Shown here piece after piece: positions 43,727-50,505 of a stretch of DNA of 50,505 nucleotides. The notes under the pieces were generated by a model. The model did no database searches. It was not told where the DNA came from and worked only from the letters and a program-made list of their open reading frames with translations. Numbering within the stretch: position 1 is the first letter of the stretch; every line of letters starts with the position of its first letter. The position numbers were made by a program, and so were the translations under genes. Source of the stretch: Opitutaceae bacterium (lineage in GTDB: Bacteria > Verrucomicrobiota > Verrucomicrobiia > Opitutales > Opitutaceae); NCBI GenBank assembly GCA_005792355.1, contig SXSC01000009.1, positions 1-50,505 on the forward strand, read 5' to 3'.

Positions 43727-45943
43727 ATGAATTCATATACCTTTGCCCTGCGTACCACAGGACTGGCGGCCGGTCTGGCGCTCCTGACCCTCCCCGTCGG
43801 CGCCGCGGAAACCGATGCGCTCCCGACGTTCGACACCAACTACATCACGGTCTCGGCGGGCAGCGCCGATGTTAATGGCAGCAAGGCCGCCTATCAGGCG
43901 AGGACCGCCAATGCGAAGACCGGCGCGGCCGGCATCGAGGACATGCGCTTCGATTATGACCTGAAGGACAAGACCACGCTGGCGGTCACCGGTCGTGCCC
44001 TCGCCGGCCAGGAAGACTACCTGCTCAGCTTCAAGCTGACCAAGGAGGAAGTCGGCTCGGTTGAAGTCGGGTATAAGACCTTCCGCACGTTCTATGACGG
44101 CGCCGGCGGCTTCTTCCCGATTGGCAACGTCTGGTTGCCGCTGTTCGGCCGTCATCTTTACGTGGATCGCGGGCAGCTGTACCTCCAAGGCACCATCGCC
44201 CTGCCGAAAGCGCCGGTGTTCTCGTTCAAATACTCGCAAAGCACCCGCGATGGCCGCAAGGACAGCACGACCTTGGGCGACACCAATCTGACCGGCATTC
44301 CGATTCTGGCCGGCCCCGGCGCGGTGAATCCGATCGCCGCCATGCGGAAATTGCTCCCGACCTATGTGGATCTCGATGAGAAGAACGACGCCTGGGAAAT
44401 CAGTGTCCACCACAAGGTGGGCAACACCACGGCGCATGCCTCGGTCGGCGGCAACGCGATCAAAAACCTCAATGTCCGCGAGATGCAGCAGAACATCGGC
44501 GAACTCGCCGTGTTCCCCGCGCCTGTCTTCACGGTGCCCACGGTGAACAACGTCCGGGCGGGCAGTCCGCGCCGCACGACCATGACCCAAAGGCATGACG
44601 AGGAGGGCTACCACGCCTCCGCGACGTTCGAAACCAAGATCGACAACAAGCTCACCGTCTTCGGCGGCCTGCTGTATCACACAGCCGACGTCGAAATCCA
44701 GACCTCACGCCAGATGTACAACACCTTTGCCTCGGTGCTCGGTGTTGCCACCTACCCCGGCGGTTTCAACAACAACAGCCCGGCCACCGCCCGTGCTCCC
44801 TATCACCTCGTGGCGAAGGGTGACCTCGAATTCAAGGTGCTCACCGGCAATTTCGGCGCGCGCTTCAACCCGTCTCCGAATCTCGCCCTCGAGGCCGCGC
44901 TCCGCGGTGAACGGTGGGAGGACTCCGGCAAAAACCTGGCCAACTACTCGTCGCAGGGCGTAAACACCAACACCGGCGTGGTCACCTCGTATGCCTCCAA
45001 GGGCCAGCACGGTGTGAACAACGTCGAGAAGCCCTGGACCCCCACCCTGGATGTCCGCTACACCGGCATCAAGAACGTGGCGCTCTACGCGAGCTGGGAG
45101 TATCGCACCGCGAAACAGGATGAACATGTGCGATACGAGGGATTGAACGGCGTGCTCAAGGTTAACGAGCTCGACATGATCGGCAAAAAAATCGAAGAGA
45201 CGCATACCAACGCGACCGTCGGTCTCACCTGGAACGTTAACCCCGCCCTCAACCTGCGGGCCGAACTGTTCACCAAGGATCATCAGGACGACTACATCGG
45301 CTACGCCGACGTCACCGGCCGGGACTACGTGCTGAATTTCGACATCTACGGCACGAAGCTCACCGCCGTCGTGAAGCCGACTAACACGGTGAATCTCACT
45401 TCGCGCTACATCCTCCAGCGGAGCAAGGCCGTGACCTTCAACGGCGGCCTGGTCACCGCCGGCGCCCTCAACGGGTCGGTCGATGCCAAGGATGCCGCCC
45501 GCCACAGTTTCTCCGAGGGCATCACCTGGAATGTCTCCAAGTCCGCCTACGTCCAGGCGAACGGCACGGTGGTGTTCGATCAGGTGCAGACAATGTATCC
45601 GTGGATCAGTGGCATTGCGAAACGCAACTTCCGCAACTCCGACAACAACTACGTCACGGGCGATGCGACCGTCGGTTTTGCCATCGCCAAGAATACGAAC
45701 GGCATGATCCAAGCCACGTATTATCGCGCCAACAACTTCGACGAGGCGTATGCCGCTGTCGCGATGCCCCTGGGTGCCAGCGGCAAGGAGTCGACCATCA
45801 GCGTCGGGGTGAAACACAAGCTGGGCGCGAAGACCGTGATCAGCGGCAAACTGGGCTATATCGACAGCCACAACGGTACGCTCGGCGGATTTGCGGACTT
45901 CAGCGGACCGCTCGCCTTTCTGTCGGTGCAGCACGCGTTCTGA
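43727..45943 (+). CDS. MtrB/PioB-like outer-membrane beta-barrel protein 2
   Basis: A 738-residue paralogue of the barrel at 39515. Signal peptide MNSYTFALRTTGLAAGLALL ending near VGAA. Strand-rich barrel sequence; conserved blocks with copy 1 include GAAGIED/GGAGIEE, ALAGQEDYLLSFKLT, VGYKTFRTFYDG...FFP, LDVRYTGIKNVALYASW and the terminal SVQHAF, which ends in Phe as many outer-membrane barrels do. No N-terminal CXXC. The ATG at 43727 is used, since the longer open frame overlaps the cytochrome gene. Terminator at 45994. Confidence 0.87.
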   Translation: MNSYTFALRTTGLAAGLALLTLPVGAAETDALPTFDTNYITVSAGSADVNGSKAAYQARTANAKTGAAGIEDMRFDYDLKDKTTLAVTGRALAGQEDYLLSFKLTKEEVGSVEVGYKTFRTFYDGAGGFFPIGNVWLPLFGRHLYVDRGQLYLQGTIALPKAPVFSFKYSQSTRDGRKDSTTLGDTNLTGIPILAGPGAVNPIAAMRKLLPTYVDLDEKNDAWEISVHHKVGNTTAHASVGGNAIKNLNVREMQQNIGELAVFPAPVFTVPTVNNVRAGSPRRTTMTQRHDEEGYHASATFETKIDNKLTVFGGLLYHTADVEIQTSRQMYNTFASVLGVATYPGGFNNNSPATARAPYHLVAKGDLEFKVLTGNFGARFNPSPNLALEAALRGERWEDSGKNLANYSSQGVNTNTGVVTSYASKGQHGVNNVEKPWTPTLDVRYTGIKNVALYASWEYRTAKQDEHVRYEGLNGVLKVNELDMIGKKIEETHTNATVGLTWNVNPALNLRAELFTKDHQDDYIGYADVTGRDYVLNFDIYGTKLTAVVKPTNTVNLTSRYILQRSKAVTFNGGLVTAGALNGSVDAKDAARHSFSEGITWNVSKSAYVQANGTVVFDQVQTMYPWISGIAKRNFRNSDNNYVTGDATVGFAIAKNTNGMIQATYYRANNFDEAYAAVAMPLGASGKESTISVGVKHKLGAKTVISGKLGYIDSHNGTLGGFADFSGPLAFLSVQHAF

Positions 45944-45993
45944 TCCCACGCACGCTCTGTAATCCTCCGCACTTTTGTTATCCCAAATAAAGG

Positions 45994-46038
45994 CCGGCCG
46001 TAGCGCATGTGGGTGCGTTGCGGCCGGCGCATTTTTTT
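45994..46038 (+). terminator. Rho-independent terminator of multihaem-porin operon 2
   Basis: Stem CCGGCCG / CGGCCGG (45994-46000 and 46021-46027), loop GCGCATGTGGGTGCGT as in operon 1, then seven T (46032-46038). Confidence 0.85.
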
Positions 46039-46120
46039 CGGCGCCGGGCGCGGCAGCCCTGCCCGCCACGCGCGTGACGGTGCAAGGGCGCCCGTTCGCG
46101 GCGCCCGGCTCGTGGGCGGC

Positions 46121-47662
46121 CTACAACAAATCCGCCGCGAGCTCCGCGAGTTTCGAACGTTCGCCCTTCATCAGCTTCACGTGCGCTGCGATGGCCTGGC
46201 CCTTCATCCGGTTGTGGCAATAGACCAGCCCGTTGCTGCGGGAGTCGACGTACGGGTTGTCGATCTGGGTCGGGTCGCCAATCAGCACGATTTTCGAGCC
46301 CTCGCTGATCCGGGTGATCACCGTCTTCACCTCGTGCGGCGTCAGTTGCTGGGCCTCGTCGAGAATGAAAAAACGCCGCGCAATGGAACGGCCGCGGATG
46401 AAGGCCAGCGCCTCGATCTCCACCAGACCGCTCTTCAGCAGACGCTCGTACGGCTTGACGAGAGTCCCGTTGCCGTGCCCGCCATTCTGGCTGGCATGAC
46501 TGGGCTGAATCGCGGTCATCGCCGCCAGGAAGTGCCCGTCGCGTTTCTTGTGCTTCTTGTTCGAAACTTTCTTGGAGGCGAACTGCGGATCCTTGGGCGG
46601 CTTCGACGGGACGAGCACCTCGAGCGCATCGTGATAGGGTTGCAGCCACGGCCGCATCTTTTCCTCCAGCGAGCCGGGCAGGAAGCCGATGTCCTTGCCC
46701 AGGGCAATCACCGGGCGCGAAATTGACACCCCGTCGTAGCGCGAATGTTCGTCGTGCGCCTGGTACAACGCACACGCCGTCGAGAGCAGGGTCTTGCCCG
46801 TCCCGGCCTTGCCATAGCAGGTCAGCAGCGCGAGGCTGTCGTCGAGCAGCGCATCCATGAAAAATTGCTGCTCGAGATTTCGCGCCCGGATCGGAATGCC
46901 ACCCGGCGCCTTCACAAAATCGGGCAGCTTCAACCGGCGCACCAGGCCGTCGCCGTAATAACGCGCGGGCACCGTCTTCCCCTCGTCGGAGCGCAGCAGG
47001 ACATACTCGTTGAGATACAGTTCTTTCGCGGCGCCCGCACCGACGTCGAACGCCCCCTCGGAACAAAAACGCTGCAACTCGTAGATGTTGACCGGGAGCT
47101 CACGGTAACTCGCCTCTTCGTCGAGCGCGGGCACCTTGTCGTTGAGATAATCCTCCGACTCGAGCCCCACGGCGCGCGCCTTCAACTGCACGTTGACATC
47201 CTTCGTCACCAACACCGTCGGCGGCGGATAACGCTCCTGCACGAAGAGCGCCGCGGCGATGATGCGGTTGTCCTTCTTTGTCAGGTCGGGCAAAATCGCC
47301 CGCAATCGCTCCATCGCCGGCGAACGCCGGTTGGGATCCACCAGATAGGGATTGATGATGATCGAGAGCGTGCCGCCGTTGGCGAGTTCGACCCCCTCGT
47401 GCATCGCCCGCGCATCAGGCAGCAACTCCTGGAGGATGCGGTGCACGCGCCGCGCGTTGCGACCGCGTTCCGTCGACTGCTCGGCCTTGATCGCATCGAG
47501 CTCCTCCAATACCTCCACAGGAATCGCAAGGTTGTTGTCCTCAAATTTGAAAATCGACTGCGGGTCGTGCAGCAGGACATTCGTGTCGAGCACGAACGTC
47601 TTAACTTTGGCCGTGACCTTGATCCGCGATATGGGGGCTGTCGCCCCGCGCAGGTGTTCCAT
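46121..47662 (-). CDS. phoH: PhoH-family ATPase with N-terminal PIN domain
   Basis: A 513-residue PhoH2-type protein from the ATG at 47662. The PIN nuclease domain (about 20-160) starts with TFVLDTNVLLHDP and has further acidic residues in VLEELDAIKAEQ and KDNRIIAAAL. The PhoH ATPase domain has Walker A CYGKAGTGKT, Walker B FFILDEAQQLTPHEVKTVITRISEGSK, and GDPTQIDNPYVD. Proteins of this design are linked to RNA unwinding and cleavage. An insertion rich in Lys and His (KKVSNKKHKKRDGH) lies between the Walker motifs. It is convergent with the porin operon. Confidence 0.93.
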   Translation of the reverse strand: MEHLRGATAPISRIKVTAKVKTFVLDTNVLLHDPQSIFKFEDNNLAIPVEVLEELDAIKAEQSTERGRNARRVHRILQELLPDARAMHEGVELANGGTLSIIINPYLVDPNRRSPAMERLRAILPDLTKKDNRIIAAALFVQERYPPPTVLVTKDVNVQLKARAVGLESEDYLNDKVPALDEEASYRELPVNIYELQRFCSEGAFDVGAGAAKELYLNEYVLLRSDEGKTVPARYYGDGLVRRLKLPDFVKAPGGIPIRARNLEQQFFMDALLDDSLALLTCYGKAGTGKTLLSTACALYQAHDEHSRYDGVSISRPVIALGKDIGFLPGSLEEKMRPWLQPYHDALEVLVPSKPPKDPQFASKKVSNKKHKKRDGHFLAAMTAIQPSHASQNGGHGNGTLVKPYERLLKSGLVEIEALAFIRGRSIARRFFILDEAQQLTPHEVKTVITRISEGSKIVLIGDPTQIDNPYVDSRSNGLVYCHNRMKGQAIAAHVKLMKGERSKLAELAADLL

Positions 47663-47902
47663 CGGGTGGGTGTGGATATCTTGTGAACAACTGAAAATAG
47701 AATTGCTCCTTTGTCGAGGTGTTTGTCGCCAGCGCACGAATCACCCTCACGCTGGAGTCCGGGAGTGCGCGGACCAGCCGCGGTGATCGACGCCTGACGC
47801 CAGCGCGCAGCGCTAATTTGGGAACTGGTTGAATTGGCACTTCCGATTCGCCTCAACCTGCATAGTTCTCAGTCCTTAAGACGCGCGCCCGACAAATTCC
47901 TC

Positions 47903-48838
47903 ATGCACCTCGACCAAATCAAGCAGGCCCTGCTCGCCTCGTACCGCAGTGACGGCGGCATCAACCACCTCGACGGCGTCAATCTGCCTTCGCAGGAATC
48001 GGTCAACCAGCTCGCGGCCGACTGCATGCATCTGTTGTTTCCCGGGTACTTCGAAGAGCCGGCGCTGACGGATCGCGAGGTGCCCGCCCTCGTGGACCGT
48101 CTGCTGGCGCGCATCGACCAGCGCCTCACTGCCGAAATCGAGAAATGCCTGCGCTTCGCCCAGGCCGACAATGCCGCCGCGCAGGCCCGCGAGCTGACGA
48201 CGACGTTTCTTGCCCGGCTGCCCGATTTGCGCCGCATCATCAAGACGGATGTGGACGCCGCCTACGCCGGCGATCCGGCGGCGCGCAGCGTCGAGGAAAT
48301 CATCCTCGCCTACCCGTGCGTGCTGGTGATTTCGCTGCAACGGCTGGCCCACGTGCTGTACAACCTGCAGGTGCCGCTGCTGCCGCGCATGCTCACCGAA
48401 TACGGCCACGAGCGCACCGGCTGCGACATTCATCCCGGCGCGAGGCTCGGACCGCACTTCTTCATCGACCACGCCACGGGTGTCGTCATCGGCGAAACCG
48501 CGACGGTCGGCGCCCACGTGAAGCTTTACCAGGGCGTGACCCTGGGGGCGAAGTCGTTCGAGGTCGATGCCGACGGTCATCCCGTCAAGGGCGTCAAACG
48601 GCATCCCGACCTCGGGGATCATGTCACGGTCTACGCGCACGCGACCATTCTCGGTGGCGACACGCGGGTCGGTGCCCACTCGATCATCGGTTCCAATGTC
48701 TGGTTGCTAAAGTCAGTCCCCGCCGAATCCGTCGCGTACTTCAAGGGCGACAACCTGGTCATCCGATCGAGGCGCAAGGTGGAATCCTTGGTGGGCAACC
48801 AGGGGGCGCCGGCCCACGACCACAGTTGGGAAATCTGA
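47903..48838 (+). CDS. cysE: Serine O-acetyltransferase
   Basis: First step of cysteine synthesis, acetyl-CoA plus serine. The ATG at 47903 gives 311 residues; a TTG at 47834 would add 23 poorly conserved residues. An N-terminal helical domain precedes the left-handed beta-helix: GCDIHPGARLGPHFFIDHATGVVIGETATVGAHVKLYQGVTLG (given as residues about 188-230), with the catalytic Asp-His in IDHATG and the RHPDLGDHVTVYAHATILGG coil. The length and helical N-terminus match the larger EpsC/plant-like group rather than the short E. coli CysE. It is convergent with the LysR gene, ending five bases from it. Confidence 0.93.
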   Translation: MHLDQIKQALLASYRSDGGINHLDGVNLPSQESVNQLAADCMHLLFPGYFEEPALTDREVPALVDRLLARIDQRLTAEIEKCLRFAQADNAAAQARELTTTFLARLPDLRRIIKTDVDAAYAGDPAARSVEEIILAYPCVLVISLQRLAHVLYNLQVPLLPRMLTEYGHERTGCDIHPGARLGPHFFIDHATGVVIGETATVGAHVKLYQGVTLGAKSFEVDADGHPVKGVKRHPDLGDHVTVYAHATILGGDTRVGAHSIIGSNVWLLKSVPAESVAYFKGDNLVIRSRRKVESLVGNQGAPAHDHSWEI

Positions 48839-48842
48839 CCGG

Positions 48843-49775
48843 CTACGCAGCCACGCCGGACGCGCTCAGGCCGAGCGTGTCGCACGCGCTCCGGCAGAGT
48901 CCCACGAATGTCTCCTCTGCCAGGGCCAGCCGCCGCCCCGCGAGGTGCGCCACCCCCCAGCTCCGCCGGAGGCGCCGCGGCCCCAGCGGCAATGACACCA
49001 ACGTTCCATTCTCGAGCTCGGCGCGCGCAATCCACGGGGCGAGGACACCCGCCCCGAGGCCAATTTTCACGAGCTCCTTGATCGCCTCCATGCTTCCCAG
49101 TTCGATGAAGTTGCTCAGGGTGATCTTCTCTTCGCGGAAGTACTCGTTCACGAGCCGGAAGGTCTGGCTCGTCTTGTAGTAAAGCACGAGCGTCTCGTTT
49201 TCGATCGCCTCGCGCGGTACGCGGCCCTGCACCGCCCACGGATGCCGCGGCGCCAGCACAAATCGCAGTTCGTCCTGAAACAACGGTACGAACGCGAACT
49301 CACTTACGCTCCGGGGCGGCTCCAGCAGGATCGCGAGATCGATGTTTCCCCCACGCAGCAGTTCCAACAAATGGGCGTGATCGCCCGGCTCGATCCGGAT
49401 CACGCACTTCGGATAGCTCTGGCGAAATTCGCGCAGCACCGTGGGCAGGATGTATTGGCACGCGGTGGTGCTGGCCCCGACCCGCAGCCGCCCGTGGCCC
49501 CATTTGATCAGCCCTTCGATCCCGGCGCGCGCCGCCTCCATTTCGCGGAGAATTTTTTCCGTATGCCGCAGAAACTGCTCCCCCGCTTGGGTGAGCAGGA
49601 CCCGCCGCCCCACCCGATCGAGCAACCGGCAGCCCACGTCGTCCTCCAACGCCTTGATCGCGTGGCTGACGGCGGACTGCGTGAGAAACAAGTCCTTGGC
49701 GGCGAGCGTGAAACTACCCCGCCGCGCCAGTGCGGAAAAGGCGTGGAGCTGTCGGCTGTCGAGCGTCGGTTTCAT
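48843..49775 (-). CDS. LysR-family transcriptional regulator
   Basis: A 310-residue LysR-type regulator. The winged HTH occupies residues about 5-65 (RQLHAFSALARRGSFTLAAKDLFLTQSAVSHAIKALEDDVGCRLLDR); the effector-binding domain follows (RLRVGASTTACQYILPTVL, IDLAILLEPP, GLGAGVLAPWIAR). The ATG at 49775 gives the usual N-terminus. It is divergent from the NrtA-like gene across 102 bases, the classic layout for a LysR gene controlling its neighbour, so it may respond to nitrogen, sulfur or the transported ligand. The effector cannot be told from sequence. Confidence 0.93.
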   Translation of the reverse strand: MKPTLDSRQLHAFSALARRGSFTLAAKDLFLTQSAVSHAIKALEDDVGCRLLDRVGRRVLLTQAGEQFLRHTEKILREMEAARAGIEGLIKWGHGRLRVGASTTACQYILPTVLREFRQSYPKCVIRIEPGDHAHLLELLRGGNIDLAILLEPPRSVSEFAFVPLFQDELRFVLAPRHPWAVQGRVPREAIENETLVLYYKTSQTFRLVNEYFREEKITLSNFIELGSMEAIKELVKIGLGAGVLAPWIARAELENGTLVSLPLGPRRLRRSWGVAHLAGRRLALAEETFVGLCRSACDTLGLSASGVAA

Positions 49776-49787
49776 GGATGAGAGCAC

Positions 49788-49804
49788 TTCATATGTCGGA
49801 TGAA
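49788..49804. promoter_or_regulatory. Candidate LysR-regulator binding dyad
   Basis: TTCAT-N7-ATGAA, 13 bases before the LysR start in the divergent intergenic region. It fits a LysR-type dyad in position but not the exact T-N11-A spacing. Confidence 0.35.
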
Positions 49805-49877
49805 ATGTTTGAAGAGCAGTTATCGCGCCAGCCACGCGGTCTGGCACAGGTCGGGCTAAGCCTGCCAACACTCTCAC

Positions 49878-50505
49878 ATGACATCACCTCACGCTTCGAA
49901 CCGACCGGACTCATCTAAGAAGATCCTCAGTCTCCCGCTCCGTCGCCGCCAATTCCTGCGCCATGCCACCGTCGGTGCGGGCGCGGCCGCCCTCTGGTCC
50001 GCCCTCGGCACCCGCGCGTGGGCCGCCAACGTCGGTCACGCCAGCGACGCACCGGAAGCGCCCAACGTTAATTTCGGCATCATCGCCCTCACCGACTGCT
50101 CGCCCATCATCATCGCCCACGAAAAAGGCCTGTTCAAAAAATACGGGATCAACTCCACCGTGACGAAAGGCGCCAACTGGGCCGCCATCCGCGACAGTCT
50201 TTCCAGCGGCTCCATTCAGGCCACGCACATGCTGCTGGGCATGCCGCTCGCCTCCACCATGGGCCTCGCCGGTTCACCGAAAAAGCCGATGGTCGTGCCG
50301 TGGCTTCTGAACCGCAACGGCCAGGCCATCACGCTCAAAGCCGAGTGGAAGGGCAAGGTCGGCGCCGACCCCAAGGCGTTGAAGCCCTTCGTCGATCAGG
50401 CGAAGAAGCTCGGCGAACCGCTTACCTTCGCCATGACGTTTCCTCCCGGCACCCACGCGCTGTGGATGCGTTACTACCTCGCGGCCGGCGGCATCGACCC
50501 GGACA
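49878..50505 (+). CDS. NrtA-like ABC-transporter substrate-binding protein, N-terminal part
   Basis: Open frame from the ATG at 49878 to the window edge, about 209 residues, continuing outside. It begins with a twin-arginine signal (LRRRQFLRHATVGAGAAALW), so it would be exported folded. The mature part matches nitrate/bicarbonate-type binding proteins (NrtA/CmpA): NVNFGIIALTDCSPIIIAHEKGLFKKYGI, KGANWAAIRDSLSSGSIQATHMLLGMPLA, TFAMTFPPGTHALWMRYYLAAGGIDPD. NrtA-type proteins bind nitrate or nitrite for an ABC importer; the ligand here is inferred from family. It is divergent from the LysR gene, a likely regulator. Confidence 0.88.
   Translation, partial: MTSPHASNRPDSSKKILSLPLRRRQFLRHATVGAGAAALWSALGTRAWAANVGHASDAPEAPNVNFGIIALTDCSPIIIAHEKGLFKKYGINSTVTKGANWAAIRDSLSSGSIQATHMLLGMPLASTMGLAGSPKKPMVVPWLLNRNGQAITLKAEWKGKVGADPKALKPFVDQAKKLGEPLTFAMTFPPGTHALWMRYYLAAGGIDPD

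Noticed and set aside
47834..47902. TTG start for the serine acetyltransferase
   Set aside because: The added residues look unconserved and an ATG at 47903 gives a normal N-terminus.

Overview
The window reads as chromosome of a high-GC Gram-negative bacterium, most likely a verrucomicrobiote close to Opitutaceae. This placement is inferred from gene content, mostly weak or absent Shine-Dalgarno sites and several families of short palindromic intergenic repeats; no rRNA or tRNA gene is present to confirm it.

Layout. 1-5.8 kb: 3' end of guaA, a small exported protein, then a histidine cluster hisD-hisC-hisB-(Uma2)-hisH. 5.8-7.9 kb: a minus-strand group of Uma2, a frameshifted TPR-like gene and a small membrane protein. 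8-9.9 kb: citrate synthase and a coiled-coil/HTH protein. 9.9-17.9 kb, minus strand: ispD-ispF followed by three tandem oligopeptide-binding lipoproteins (no permease) and an M28 peptidase. 18-22.3 kb: pyrF (minus), ispE, ptsI and a lipoprotein.

22.4-46 kb is the special part: an electron-transfer island. It holds two giant fusions of a multihaem c domain (11 and 13 CXXCH) with a b-type membrane domain; two paralogous four-gene operons (monohaem c, tetrahaem c, ferredoxin-like Fe-S protein, NrfD-type quinone-interacting membrane protein); and two paralogous operons each pairing an MtrA/DmsE-like multihaem lipoprotein with an MtrB/PioB-like outer-membrane barrel. A DUF2339 membrane protein, a ribbon-helix-helix protein and a Cys/Gly-tailed protein lie among them. 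A reasonable model is a branched route from the quinone pool through several inner-membrane quinol:cytochrome complexes to periplasmic cytochromes and across the outer membrane through two porin-cytochrome conduits, comparable in logic to Geobacter Cbc plus Mtr/Pio systems. The most unusual item is one of the two NrfD proteins, which carries a complete cyclic-nucleotide-binding domain inserted between its sixth and seventh membrane helices.

46-50.5 kb: PhoH/PIN ATPase, serine acetyltransferase, a LysR regulator and, divergent from it, the start of a Tat-exported NrtA-like substrate-binding protein cut by the window end. No CRISPR array, insertion sequence, integrase or phage gene was seen.
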